Positions 46,656-56,609 are shown, counted from the first letter of the stretch. The stretch: 64,000 nucleotides of DNA from Gluconobacter sp. Gdi (GCF_014132155.1 NZ_BLJQ01000001.1:794473-858472), one strand, 5' to 3'. The notes: a model not told the origin generated them from the sequence alone. Numbers and translations are program-made.

Positions 46656-47186
46656 TCAGTATCTAGGTCCAGGGTATGGAGCAGGTGCGACCTGAGCTGG
46701 ACCATATGTTGGGTAAGGTGTGGGGGCTACGACCGCCGGACCGTTCACGTTGCCCATAATGACGTTGGAAATGACCCCTGTTGTGATTGCAGCGAGGAGA
46801 AAGCTGCCACCGTAGTCAATCCAGCGATATCCTGGAGGAGGGGCATAGAGGCCTGGATATCTGCGCCAACTGTCAACAAATACTCCCCCTCCATTATAAC
46901 GGTCTCCCGAGCGCCACATACCACGATGCGGACCGGCACCACGGAAACCGTCGCCACCGGGGCCTCTATGACCATTTCCGCCAGGCCCACGTCCTCCGCC
47001 ACCTGGGCCTCCACGGTCGTGATATCCACCGCCGCCGGGGCCGCCGCGGTCACGACCACCCGGGCCACCTCCGTCGCGATGCCCTCCATCGCCACCCGGG
47101 CCTCTCTGAGCGTTCGCTACGGCCGGAGCAATGGCAAGTGCCAGCCCCATAAGCAGAGCTACAGATCGTTTAGTCTTGGTGGACAT
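46656..47186 (-). CDS. RcnB-like Gly-rich exported protein
   Basis: The 176-residue protein has a signal peptide (about 1-27, ending ANA-Q), then a Gly/Arg/Pro/His-rich segment of imperfect GGPGG repeats (about 28-95). A short C-terminal domain with PPPGYRWIDYGGSFLLAAITTGVIS (about 118-142) is typical of RcnB-family proteins, linked to nickel/cobalt homeostasis in E. coli. The His/Gly-rich tract could bind metal; this is inference. I chose ATG 47186 (GGAG upstream); the frame continues back to 47483 without a plausible signal peptide. Confidence 0.75.
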   Translation of the reverse strand: MSTKTKRSVALLMGLALAIAPAVANAQRGPGGDGGHRDGGGPGGRDRGGPGGGGYHDRGGPGGGGRGPGGNGHRGPGGDGFRGAGPHRGMWRSGDRYNGGGVFVDSWRRYPGLYAPPPGYRWIDYGGSFLLAAITTGVISNVIMGNVNGPAVVAPTPYPTYGPAQVAPAPYPGPRY

Positions 47187-47670
47187 AGAAAACTCCATTC
47201 GTAATGCATCATCAAAGGTCTTCTGATGTGGCGAAAATTGGTCCCAATTGTAACAGAGAGACAAAACTGTGGAATTTGGTGTCAGACTTGCCGGGAAATA
47301 TGTCTTAGCAATGTTTTGATATTGCTTATTCGGTAAGACCGCGGCGCTTCCTTCGCGAACTCCCTGCCATAGAGGAACGTCCATCGGACGCTCTATCCAC
47401 TTTGTTTCTCGAGGAGGCTGCAATTTTAGCGTCCGAGAGAAGGCCCAATTCGAGACTCGCGGATCACATAAGAGCATTTCCAAACAAGCAATAAATGCCC
47501 GTTGGTCGCAGCTTCAGGCAAAAAACGGGAAGTCCGTTTGAAACAATATTTTCTGAAGATGAAAGGGGCTGTGCAGGGCAGAGGGACTGAACTATCTGGG
47601 CCTGATTTTCATGGGCCTGATGCAATGCGTCTCAAGGGGCGTGACCATTGAACGACTGGATTTTCTGGAT
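47187..47670. other. Intergenic region with unexplained open frames
   Basis: No gene is supported here. An open plus-strand frame (47309-47494, ending RAFPNKQ) lacks a start codon, and the minus-strand frame upstream of the RcnB-like gene is also open. One of them may be a remnant of a lost gene. Confidence 0.4.
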
Positions 47671-48285
47671 ATGACTTCGCCTTATGGTCCTGGGTTGCGT
47701 CACTCTCACGCAGAAGACGTCTATGCTTTTTTGATAGGCTGCTCTCTGATTGTTATGGGGCTGATGTGTCTGCACAAGGCTGGGCTTGTGACCGGCGGGG
47801 TGGCGGGTATCGCTTTGTTGCTGTCATACATCGTGCCCATGACGCCCGGAAATCTGTTTACGGTCATTAACATACCGTTTCTTCTGTTCGCCGTTCGCGC
47901 CATGGGGCCACGTTTCGCACTTAAAACGACAATTGCCAGTTTCGGCATCACCTTGCTCGCGAGCGTTATCCCAAGTGTCATGGAGCTTTCCTATGTCCAG
48001 CCTCTGTTCGCCGCCATATTTGGTGGGACAGTGATTGGGATGGGTATTCTCTCGTTGGCTCGTCATCAGGCGGGTGTAGGCGGGACAGGCGTTATCACGC
48101 TCTGGCTTCAGAAAAGCCGTGGCCTTAACGCCGGCCGCGTTCAGATCATGATTGATGCAGCCATTCTGACGCTGTCTGCTTTCTTTTTGCCGTGGGAAAA
48201 GGCTGTGCTGTCAGCCGTAAGCGCTTTTGCCATGAGTAGTGTGCTCATGGTGTTTCATCGGCCTGGACGATACATCGGTCACTAG
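47671..48285 (+). CDS. YitT-family membrane protein
   Basis: The 204-residue protein has about six membrane segments and the YitT/DUF161 pattern GLMCLHKAGLVTGGVAGIALLLSYI (about 29-53) followed by NIPFLLFAVRAMG and GGTVIGMGILSLARHQAGVGGTGVITLWLQ. It lacks the soluble C-terminal domain of the long YitT proteins. The start is uncertain: ATG 47671 or GTG 47641. Function not established. Confidence 0.8.
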   Translation: MTSPYGPGLRHSHAEDVYAFLIGCSLIVMGLMCLHKAGLVTGGVAGIALLLSYIVPMTPGNLFTVINIPFLLFAVRAMGPRFALKTTIASFGITLLASVIPSVMELSYVQPLFAAIFGGTVIGMGILSLARHQAGVGGTGVITLWLQKSRGLNAGRVQIMIDAAILTLSAFFLPWEKAVLSAVSAFAMSSVLMVFHRPGRYIGH

Positions 48286-48516
48286 AAGAAAGGCGCGCTT
48301 TCGGCTTTCAAAGGCTTGTCGAGGCAAAACTCATCCGACGATCTCAAGACTGAAAATGGGGCTTTGTGCTCCCGCGCGCAGCCAACTGTGTTTCTGAAGA
48401 GACAGTGCCCCTCAAAAAATTGCCCTAGGCTGTAGATCGCGTAAACTCAAATTGTGGCACTGAGTGCCAAAATGTAGAAGGTGCGAAGAATTTAGAACAA
48501 CGAACAGGATTCAGGC

Positions 48517-50709
48517 ATGAAACTCTCGCGGCTGGCTTTGTACCTTCTGGCTGGATCTGTCATGGGCAATGTTCCCTCTTATGCGGCAGAAACCAAAGAA
48601 AAAGCTACTCTGGGAGCGGCCGCGAAGAAGTCTGTACGCGCGTCTGAACCTGAGAATATCACTGTTCATCGTCGTAACGGAAGTGGCACGGCAGCAGAGT
48701 ATCGCACGAAGGAAGCCTCTCTTGGCCCCCTTGGCACGCGATCCATTCTGGATACGCCGATGTCTGTCACGGTGGTGCCCCATGATGTTCTGGTCAACCA
48801 ACAGACCAGAAACATCAATGATCTGATTGCATTCGTGCCATCTGCCCAGCTTGAAATGCGCGGTGATCCGAATACCAGTCGGCCGCAGTCCCGTGGGTTT
48901 GAGGGCGACGTTATCGCTAACACGCGCATGGATGGCCTCAACATGGTCATCACCACACCTTATGCTGCGGAGCAGTTTGATAGTGTTCAGGTTCTGAATG
49001 GTCTGGCTGGTGCGGTGTATGGTCCGCAAAATCCAGCGGGCACATTTGACTTTACCTTGAAGCGTCCGACAGACCGGCAGACAGAGCGTTTTGTTGTGGG
49101 TGTTGATTCCATTGGAGCACCCATGGAAAGCCTCGATGTCTCAGGTCGGGTTGGCCACAACAAGTGGTTCGGCTACCGCCTGAACCTGTTGAACCAGAAC
49201 GGAGAGGGGTACGTCGCAGACTCCCACCTGCGGCGTAACCTGGTGAGCGGTGATTTCGACATTCATCTTTCACCGAAGACAGTCATTCAGATTGATGCCA
49301 GCCAGTACACATATGCCCAGCGCGGCTATCCGGGTGGCTTTTCGTATGCAACGACTATTCAGCTACCGGATGCTCCAGATCTTAGCCAGAAGGGATATGG
49401 TCAGAAGCAAGCCGGTTACAATATGGAAACCGATACTGCCCTGATGAAGATCATTCATCACTTCAATGATGACTGGAGCCTGAAGCTGGGTGGGATGTGG
49501 CAGAATGCTGCCAGAAATGTTTTCAGTACGGGTAACCAGCTGCTGAACTCTGCGGGACTTTACCGTCAGACAATCTCAGCTGCGACGACGGCGAATGATT
49601 TCGTGGCAGGCAGCAATACGGCTTATTTGAATGGGTCGTTCCATACGGGCTCACTGAAGCACCAGATTGAGATTGGAACCAACGGTTACGTCATGGGGAA
49701 CTATAACCCGACGTCATCGACCGGCACTTTGACCCTGGGACAGGCGACAATCGGCAACCCACAGAGATTTCCGAGTGCACAGCCTTATTATTCCGGACGT
49801 TATAAATCTGCCGATACCATGACGCAGTCCTTGTTGGCCGGGGATACGATTTCTCTGGGCAAGCACTGGTCCATCATGGGAACGCTGGCCTGGAGTTGGC
49901 TGAGCACCAACAACTATGCAACGAGTGGCACGAAAACGTCGTCCTACAGCCGTGCTGCTGCCTTTAGCCCGATGACAAGTCTGCTTTATAAGCCGGCAGC
50001 CAATCAGACGGCTTATTTCACCTGGGGGCGGTCCTTGCAGGCTGGTACTTCGGCGCCGGCCGGTGCTGTGAATGAAAGCGAAGTGACAGCTCCTCTGCGT
50101 TCAGAAGAGTATGAGGTTGGTTACAAGATTTTGGTGGCCAAGAGACTGCAGCTGAATATTGCTGGCTTTAGAATGTCTCGCCCATTCGCCTATACAGACC
50201 CTGTTACGTATGTTTATTCCAATTACGGTGTGCAGCGGAATTATGGCGTTGAATTCCAGGCCTCCGGAAATCTGACGCAGGATCTGAGTATTCTGGGCGG
50301 TATGACCTGGCTGGATGCTCAGTTGCTGAACACGGGTGTGGCCAAGACGTCCTACAAGCAGGTTGTTGGCGTGCCGCCTTTGATGGCGAACATGTTGATT
50401 GATTATCGACTGCCCTTTCTTAAAGGCGGTGCTGTCAATGCGAACGTGCATTACATGGGGCGCCGGGCAGCCAATGTCTATAACACCACGTTTGCTCCGT
50501 CTTATGTGACGCTGGATCTGGGCGCGCGCTATGCAACGCACGTTTATCACCAGCCTCTCGTGTTCCGCTTTGGCGTCGATAACGTCACGAACCAGAGCTA
50601 CTGGGCTTCTGTTTACCCGTCGAGCATCAACGGTGGTGGAAGCGCTACAAACTCTGCGGTTGCTGGCCTGCCACGGACGTATCACTTCACGATTGAACTG
50701 GATCTCTGA
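48517..50709 (+). CDS. TonB-dependent siderophore receptor
   Basis: The 730-residue outer-membrane receptor has a signal peptide (about 1-25), a plug with 'RSILDTPMSVTVVPHDVLVNQQTRNINDLIAF' characteristics near 75-107 and QVLNGLAGAVYGPQNPAGTFDFTLKRP near 158-184, and a barrel ending in HFTIELDL. No Fur box is visible in the 231 bases upstream, unlike the first receptor. The substrate is unknown; a non-iron ligand is possible. A TetR gene lies convergently downstream. Confidence 0.9.
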   Translation: MKLSRLALYLLAGSVMGNVPSYAAETKEKATLGAAAKKSVRASEPENITVHRRNGSGTAAEYRTKEASLGPLGTRSILDTPMSVTVVPHDVLVNQQTRNINDLIAFVPSAQLEMRGDPNTSRPQSRGFEGDVIANTRMDGLNMVITTPYAAEQFDSVQVLNGLAGAVYGPQNPAGTFDFTLKRPTDRQTERFVVGVDSIGAPMESLDVSGRVGHNKWFGYRLNLLNQNGEGYVADSHLRRNLVSGDFDIHLSPKTVIQIDASQYTYAQRGYPGGFSYATTIQLPDAPDLSQKGYGQKQAGYNMETDTALMKIIHHFNDDWSLKLGGMWQNAARNVFSTGNQLLNSAGLYRQTISAATTANDFVAGSNTAYLNGSFHTGSLKHQIEIGTNGYVMGNYNPTSSTGTLTLGQATIGNPQRFPSAQPYYSGRYKSADTMTQSLLAGDTISLGKHWSIMGTLAWSWLSTNNYATSGTKTSSYSRAAAFSPMTSLLYKPAANQTAYFTWGRSLQAGTSAPAGAVNESEVTAPLRSEEYEVGYKILVAKRLQLNIAGFRMSRPFAYTDPVTYVYSNYGVQRNYGVEFQASGNLTQDLSILGGMTWLDAQLLNTGVAKTSYKQVVGVPPLMANMLIDYRLPFLKGGAVNANVHYMGRRAANVYNTTFAPSYVTLDLGARYATHVYHQPLVFRFGVDNVTNQSYWASVYPSSINGGGSATNSAVAGLPRTYHFTIELDL

Positions 50710-50717
50710 GGCAATAA

Positions 50718-50745
50718 AGCCCTTTCAGCCGAGGCTGAGAGGGCT
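50718..50745. terminator. Hairpin between receptor and tetR genes
   Basis: AGCCCTTTCAGCC (50718-50730) and GGCTGAGAGGGCT (50733-50745) form a 13-bp stem with one wobble around a two-base spacer. It overlaps the end of the convergent tetR gene and can end both transcripts. Confidence 0.6.
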
Positions 50746-51363
50746 GTCTTCCATCCAGAGAAGAGGATGGAACGTGAAGGCACGGCGCAGGATATGTTCC
50801 AGATCTGTGCGGCCTTCGGTCTTCATCCATTCGTCTACAGCTGTGCGATAAGTTGCAATCGCGGTCCGCGCAATCAGTCGTGCAGCCAGTGATGGCATAT
50901 CTGTTGGGGGGAGGCGGTCCATGAGGGCTTTAGCAAGCGCCTCTTCCCATTCCTCATATTTTTGCAGACTGACACTCCGAAGTGCAGGTTCGTGTTCAAG
51001 GAGTTGTACGAGCGCGTAGGCGTATTCCCGGTTGGCGGTGATCCGTCGAACAACCGGAAGAAGGGCCAGAAGGACCATGTCCTGCAACGAAGCATCCGGA
51101 CTGGCAGACGCAATCGCATCATTAAATGCCTGAGTCATGTCGCTGGTCCAGGCGAGGATGATGTCCCCCTTGCCTGAAAAGTATCGGAACAGTGTTCTGC
51201 GGGAGACACTGGCAGCTTCGGCGATTTGCTCGACAGACGTTTCTTCATATCCCTGAGTAGAAAACAGCCGCAGTGCCTCCCACGCTAGGGCCGTCGCGGT
51301 GCGATCCTTTTTGCTTTGCCGCCTGCCGAGATCTTTTTTCTTGTCCTGTTCGCCATCCATCAT
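50725..51363 (-). CDS. TetR-family transcriptional regulator
   Basis: The 212-residue protein has an N-terminal HTH (ALRLFSTQGYEETSVEQIAEAASVSRRTLFRYFSGKGDII, about 30-69) and an all-helical ligand domain (about 85-195). It begins 58 bases after the SulP transporter gene on the same strand, so it may control that gene or itself. The ligand is unknown. Confidence 0.88.
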   Translation of the reverse strand: MMDGEQDKKKDLGRRQSKKDRTATALAWEALRLFSTQGYEETSVEQIAEAASVSRRTLFRYFSGKGDIILAWTSDMTQAFNDAIASASPDASLQDMVLLALLPVVRRITANREYAYALVQLLEHEPALRSVSLQKYEEWEEALAKALMDRLPPTDMPSLAARLIARTAIATYRTAVDEWMKTEGRTDLEHILRRAFTFHPLLWMEDSPLSLG

Positions 51364-51420
51364 GGTCCGACGGTCTTCCAGTAAGCGGGGAATATCATCT
51401 TGGTGTCGTCCAGAAGGTCA

Positions 51421-53121
51421 TCATGATGGCGTGTGTGTGGGAGCGAGGCTGCCCGGGGTATGGTTTGTCGCGTCTGTATAACGCCTGGCGGCGGCAAGGG
51501 CAGTGTGAAGTTCTTCAAAAATATTTTCTGGACCGATTGCAGCTGTCAAATGATGCCGGTTCATATCTGCCCTGAGATCCTGGCTTACGCGCCCAAAAAT
51601 CATCGTCACCTGCCTCTGTTTGAGTGTTGCGAGTAACAGGCGCAGGTCGTTGGCTGCCGAATAATCAATATCCGTGATCGGGCTGCATTCAATGAGAATG
51701 CAGCGAACGGGGTGCGGGGCATCGCTAAGCAACGTCAGGATGTCTCGGTTGAAGCGAGTAGAGTTGGCGTAGAACAGGTCCGCACAAAAGCGGAAGATAA
51801 TGAGTCCAGGCTCACTCTCCAGGCCCCCGCGGGCTGGAACGGCTTCTAGTGTGCCCAGAGGAGTAAAGGGCTGGAGAACGGCCGTGTGAGGATCGTAACT
51901 ATGGCGCACATGACGAAACAGCGACAGGGCGATGGCGGTCAGAACGCCCTGTTCTACTCCGGCGCCAACAACGACTGCCGCCGTCACAAGTGCAAGCCAG
52001 AACTCTCCCGGGCTTTCCTGACGGATTGAGAGCAGTGCGCGGATTTCGATCATTCCCAGCGCGACAGTGAAGACAATCGCGGCGAGTGCGCATTGTGGAA
52101 GGTATTGCAAAGGTGTGGTGAGGAAGAGGAGCACGATCAGTGTGGAAAGAGAAAAGACAACTTGTGCCACCTGACTCCGGGCACCTGCGCGTACCGCCAT
52201 AGCTGTCTGGGTTGGGCTGCCGTTAACCGTGAAGGTACCACTGACTGCTGCAATTATGTTGGCAGCTGCCAATCCCGTCAGATCCCTGTTCTCATTCAGT
52301 TCTTCGTCGAACTGTGTTGCGTACACGCGGGATGTCGCAGCGCTTTGGGTGATGATGACGAAGACGCATGAGGCTGCCACTGGAAAAAGCGCAAGCAGTT
52401 CATTCCAGCTGATAATGGGTATTTGGAAGGTCGGCAGTCCGCTTTGGATAGGGCCAAGCGTCGAGAGATTCCGCGTCAGGAATGGGACTGTTCTGTCTGC
52501 TAGAATAGCGCCAATGACAGCCAGTAATGCGGCAGGGCATCGTGGGAAAAACCGGTTTAGAAGGAGCAAGCCGCCCACGGTGGCACCGGCGGTCAGGGTG
52601 GATGTCAGGTTGAGATGAGCGGCCTGAGTGAGAGTTTCGAGCACCTGCATCGCGGGGTTATGCGATGTCGTCTGGATGCCGAGCATGTCGTGAAACATGG
52701 AAATGGCGATCTGGACGCCGACCCCTGTCATGAAGCCAACAAGGACTGTTCGAGAAAGAAAGTCTGCCAAAAAACCGAGGCGAAATAATCTGGCGGCCAG
52801 AAGCAGCATTCCGGCAAGGAGCGCGGTAGCGCTGACCAACGCCATGTAGTGTGCGCTTCCTGGTGCAGCCATGGCTGTAACAGCGCCAGAGAGAATGGCC
52901 GCAGTGGCGGAATCTGCCGCGACAAGAAGATGTCTGGAAGAGCCGAAGGCGGCAAAGCCCACCAGAGGCAGAAGAACTGTATAAAGCCCGGTGACGGATG
53001 GCATGGCCGCAATGCGGGCATAACCAAGGACCTGCGGGATGTTTGTAAAAGCGAGCGAAAGCCCTGCCAGAACATCGGTTCGCCATGATGGGGGAAGCTT
53101 TCGGCGCCAGGGAAGCTTCAT
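51421..53121 (-). CDS. SulP-family anion transporter with STAS domain
   Basis: The 566-residue inner-membrane transporter has about 10-12 helices (residues 15-420), with SulP landmarks DVLAGLSLAFTNIPQVLGYARIAAMP (about 16-41) and LVAADSATAAILSGAV. A C-terminal STAS domain follows (about 430-545, with IRFCADLFYANSTRF and LIECSPITDIDYSAANDLRLL). The substrate could be sulfate, bicarbonate or a dicarboxylate. I chose ATG 53121 over 53142. Confidence 0.9.
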   Translation of the reverse strand: MKLPWRRKLPPSWRTDVLAGLSLAFTNIPQVLGYARIAAMPSVTGLYTVLLPLVGFAAFGSSRHLLVAADSATAAILSGAVTAMAAPGSAHYMALVSATALLAGMLLLAARLFRLGFLADFLSRTVLVGFMTGVGVQIAISMFHDMLGIQTTSHNPAMQVLETLTQAAHLNLTSTLTAGATVGGLLLLNRFFPRCPAALLAVIGAILADRTVPFLTRNLSTLGPIQSGLPTFQIPIISWNELLALFPVAASCVFVIITQSAATSRVYATQFDEELNENRDLTGLAAANIIAAVSGTFTVNGSPTQTAMAVRAGARSQVAQVVFSLSTLIVLLFLTTPLQYLPQCALAAIVFTVALGMIEIRALLSIRQESPGEFWLALVTAAVVVGAGVEQGVLTAIALSLFRHVRHSYDPHTAVLQPFTPLGTLEAVPARGGLESEPGLIIFRFCADLFYANSTRFNRDILTLLSDAPHPVRCILIECSPITDIDYSAANDLRLLLATLKQRQVTMIFGRVSQDLRADMNRHHLTAAIGPENIFEELHTALAAARRYTDATNHTPGSLAPTHTPS

Positions 53122-53141
53122 CACATTAACCTCGCAGGACA

Positions 53142-53172
53142 ACGACCAGCTTTTGTTGGAAAAGCTGGTCGT
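53142..53172 (-). terminator. Hairpin after acs
   Basis: ACGACCAGCTTTT (53142-53154) and AAAAGCTGGTCGT (53160-53172) form a perfect 13-bp stem with a 5-base loop, ten bases beyond the acetyl-CoA synthetase stop. Confidence 0.65.
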
Positions 53173-53181
53173 GCCGGTTGG

Positions 53182-55080
53182 TTAGCCCTGAACAATAGCG
53201 ATCAGAACTTCCACAATTTCTGGATCAGCCAAGGTGGAGAGGTCCCCAAGGCCATCAGTCTCGCCGCAGGCAATTTTGCGCATCAGGCGTCTGACATTTT
53301 TGCCAGATCGCGTTTTTGGAAGATCAGGGACGATATATACTTTTTCTGGCACCGCATAACGCCCGACTTTTGCAGCTATGGCGCGAACGGCAAGCATTTC
53401 CAAATCCGGATGGGACGGATCACGGGCCACAGCATACACGACAATGCCCTGACCTTTCAGGTCATGCGGAATACCAATCGCGGCACTTTCAACAATCGCA
53501 TGTTCTGCAGCCAGTGCATCTTCAATCTCGGCAGAGCCGATGCGATGCCCAGAAACATTGATGACGTCATCAACCCGGCCCGTGATCCAGTAATAGCCGT
53601 CTTCGTCGCGTCGTGCGCCATCGCCCGTAAAGTAATGGCCGGGGTAGGGGCGAAGATACGTTGTTTCAAAGAGCGCGTCGTCATTCCAGATCGTCAGTGC
53701 GCGACCTGGCCATGATCCATCAATGCAGAGCACACCTTCTGTTGCGCCCTCCAGCGGATGTCCCTTGTCGTCAACCAGGATGGGATTTACGCCCGGAAGT
53801 GGGAGTGTTGCAGACGCTGGCTTTTCTTTGACAGCGCCTGGAACGGGCGAAATCAGGATGCCACCGCTTTCAGTCTGCCACCAGGTATCTACGAAGGCAC
53901 AACGCCCACCACCGATGACATCATCGAACCAGGACCATGCCTCCTGACTGATCGGCTCACCGACAGTTCCCAGAACGCGCAAAGAGGTCAGGTCGTATTC
54001 GCGGGGAACATCGTTTCCTTCGCGCATCAGGGCACGAATGGCGGTGGGAGAGGTATAGAATGTGGTGACCTTATGGGCCTGAATAACATCCCACCAGCGA
54101 CCGGGCTTCGGATGAGACGGCATGCCCTCGAACAGGAGAACGGTGCCGCCGTTCGAGAGCGGGCCATAAACTACGTAGGTATGACCGGTAATCCAGCCGA
54201 TATCGGCCGTGCACCAGAACACATCGCCAGCCTGATGGTCAAAGACAAGTTCGTGTGTGTAGGAGGCCCAGGTCAGGTATCCGCCTGTTGCGTGGACAAT
54301 GCCTTTTGGCTTGCCTGTGCTCCCAGACGTGTAAAGTAGAAACAGTGGGTCCGTAGAGGCCATCGTTTCAATTGGGCATTACGCCGAAGCCACTGCCAGC
54401 AGTGGATTGAGCATGTCATCACGGCCCGCCTGCATGGGGACGGGTTCATCTGTGACACTGACGACCAGAACGTGTTTCACAGACAAGCTGTCCGGGCGCA
54501 GGCTCAGCGCAGAATCCATCGTCGTCTTGAAAGGGATGCGTTTCGCGCCACGCCGCCCGACATTGGCCGTGATGACCAAACTGGCGCCACTGTCGGCCAG
54601 TCGGTCTGCAATAGCTTCCGGCGAGAAGCCTCCGAACAGCACGACATGGATAGCGCCCAGCCGTGCGCAGGCTAGCATGCTCACGACGCCTTCGATTACC
54701 GTTGGTAAGTGAACGGCAACGCGGTCACCCCGACGAATACCATGATCTCGCAGAACATTTGCCAGACGGCATACGCGCTCATGCAGATCACGATATGTGA
54801 GGCGGATGATGTGCTCTGCTTCTTCTGCCTGCCAGATCAGCGCGGTCTGATCTCCACGTGTTTCCAGATGGCGGTCCAGGCAATTGAAGCTGGCGTTCAG
54901 CGTTCCATCTGAAAACCATCCCGTCCCGGTGTCCTGCGCGCTGGATGGAGCTTTAATCCAGTCCAGCCTTTTTCCCTGATCCTGCCAGTATGCTTCTGGA
55001 TTTGCTCGGGCGGCATCCGTTTGTGCACGATAATCTTCAGGGGAGAGGCGAAACGCACCAGCGCGATAAGGGGTGGACAT
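53182..55080 (-). pseudogene. acs: Acetyl-CoA synthetase interrupted by one in-frame TAA
   Basis: Acs makes acetyl-CoA from acetate and ATP through acetyl-AMP. The gene is complete (632 codons) except for one TAA at 54379-54381, codon 234. The upstream part ends LNPLLAVASA; after the stop the same frame continues CPIETMASTDPLFLLYTSGSTGKPKG, where relatives have an acidic residue at the stop position, so GAA to TAA is the simplest explanation. The A3 motif YTSGSTGKPKG, the Trp-Gln-Thr-Glu acetate pocket (WWQTES) and the catalytic Lys region PKTRSGKNVRR all lie after the stop. No frameshift is present. Loss, sequencing error or readthrough cannot be told apart from sequence alone. The start is ATG 55080. 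Confidence 0.85.
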
Positions 55081-55221
55081 AAACGGAATGTGCTCACTGA
55101 CCAGAAGCTGAAAAAAATAGGGTGAAAACCTGTATCTTAAACAGAACCACAAATCCAAAAGCAAAAAAGCCTGTTAGCTTACAATGCTGTAATTTCTGGC
55201 CGTGAGGCTGGGAGCGAGCGT

Positions 55222-55785
55222 TTATGGAGCGTCTGTTTCGGGATGCATTTGCATCAGATAAGAAACGGCATCTTTCCAGTTGGCGACCCGCGGCGACCAT
55301 TCCACATTCAGATTATGGGGAGCGGAAAACAGAATGCCCTGTCCTCTGAAATTCTGAAAATGCCGCACATTATCGTCGATGAGAAAATCGGCAGCAAGAA
55401 TGCTTTTGTGCCCACAGAAGACGATGTTCAGAGTGGGAATGAAGGGAAAGTTTTTCTGTAGCCACTGGAATTTGGGCGCGCAGGAGGCTGGATATTCCAT
55501 TGCAGCGGTCGTGATAAAAATGTCGAAATGCTGGCTCAGAAATTCCAGTGCATTCTGTGCGCCGGGCATAACGTCAAGGTCACCGAAGAATTGTCCGTCA
55601 TGCAGCAGTGCCTGCATTCCCGCAGCATGTTCCGGAGTAGCCAAGTCGCCTAAATGGCGTCCTCTCAGTTCGTTTTCTGTCCACTGATAGCCGTGGACAT
55701 CCTTGTACCAAAGACGTTGAGCAGTAAGTGCGTCTGCAATGACTTCATCCATATCGACAGCGAGACGGGGGCGAAGGTTTTTCAC
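55222..55785 (-). CDS. 5'(3')-deoxyribonucleotidase-like HAD phosphatase
   Basis: The 187-residue HAD protein of the NT5C type would remove phosphate from deoxynucleoside monophosphates. Motif I is VDMDEVIAD (about 9-17, nucleophile Asp11), motif II is FITTAAMEYP (about 87-96), and motif IV is LAADFLIDDNVRHF (about 126-139). I chose GTG 55785 with AGGAG upstream; the frame extends to 55863. It stands alone between acs and a repeat protein. Confidence 0.8.
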   Translation of the reverse strand: MKNLRPRLAVDMDEVIADALTAQRLWYKDVHGYQWTENELRGRHLGDLATPEHAAGMQALLHDGQFFGDLDVMPGAQNALEFLSQHFDIFITTAAMEYPASCAPKFQWLQKNFPFIPTLNIVFCGHKSILAADFLIDDNVRHFQNFRGQGILFSAPHNLNVEWSPRVANWKDAVSYLMQMHPETDAP

Positions 55786-55920
55786 GATACAGGGACTCCT
55801 GAACAGAGTACGGAGAGCGAAGTCTCTTCTGTCCAGGAGGGGAGGGCAAGCCACAGGGCGCAACCGATTACAAAAAATGAAGGAGGCTGCGCTATGCTCT
55901 GTAATAAGGTTGAGTAAGGA

Positions 55921-56334
55921 TCAGCTGATGCGCCGACCTTCGTTCAGGCCGTAAAATACAAAGTGCATCAGAAGGTCATCTTCGTATTCCAACAGATCCG
56001 GATTGGCAGCGCGATACTTTTCAGGGTCAAAAAAGCGGTTGGGCTTTCTACCTTCCCGATAACCCGCTTCCCGGTAATGCGTTGCCGGGTCAAGGCCTGA
56101 AGCTGCCACATCCGGGTACTCACGCATGTACCATGTCTTATCAAAGGCACAGACCATGTCAGGGAGGAACGGCCCACTCGTGGGAACCTCTGCGGAAGCG
56201 ACAGGCTCTACATCAACATATGAAGCTTCGATAACGGTTTCTGGAGTGGGCAGCGCCGCTTTTTTGCTTCGAGACGCCGCTGCGGCTTTTTTCGTGGCTG
56301 TGCGAGAGGAGGTCTGTCGATTGGCAGAGGACAT
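55921..56334 (-). CDS. Repeat protein with YPDV/NPDL motifs
   Basis: The 137-residue protein has an Ala/Lys/Ser-rich N-terminus (1-30), a linker, and two copies of a motif about 35 residues long: WYMREYPDVAASGLDPATHYREAGYREGRKPN (about 68-99) and YRAANPDLLEYEDDLLMHFVFYGLNEGRRIS (about 107-137). Such Y..NPDV...HY...G..EGR units occur in tandem in some bacterial surface and glycan-related proteins; their role is not known. There is no signal peptide. Confidence 0.6.
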   Translation of the reverse strand: MSSANRQTSSRTATKKAAAASRSKKAALPTPETVIEASYVDVEPVASAEVPTSGPFLPDMVCAFDKTWYMREYPDVAASGLDPATHYREAGYREGRKPNRFFDPEKYRAANPDLLEYEDDLLMHFVFYGLNEGRRIS

Positions 56335-56609
56335 AATTAGACTTACCCTGTCAGTTGAAACGTTTCTGGCGCGGCTGTGGAAACCTTGAAAAAAAAGCTG
56401 CTACGTCTCCATCGGCTCAGGAAATCCTAGCTTAGTAATGAAACTATTAATATGGGAAATTCATCTCCCTTTAGGAAAAAAATAACCATAGGCGATACGA
56501 TCCATATGTCGGTTATCGCTTGGCTGGAGAGGCAAATTCTTTACGGCTACTGACGGCGTTGCAAGCCTAATGCTAAGAAATTTTTCCCAATTTTACCGAG
56601 ATCAAACCT

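Noticed and set aside
46950..47110. Tandem DNA repeat or CRISPR-like array in the Gly-rich region
   Set aside because: The periodicity comes from Gly/Pro/Arg codons of the RcnB-like gene; the units are irregular and there are no spacers.
47309..47494. Open plus-strand frame ending RAFPNKQ with protein-like composition
   Set aside because: It has no start codon or ribosome site and I cannot match it to a family. A gene remnant is possible but not supported.
53758..54339. 193-codon plus-strand frame opposite acs
   Set aside because: It mirrors the acetyl-CoA synthetase gene; the minus-strand frame has the clear family motifs.
54363..54381. Frameshift in acs
   Set aside because: The two halves are in the same frame. 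The break is one TAA codon, not an insertion or deletion.
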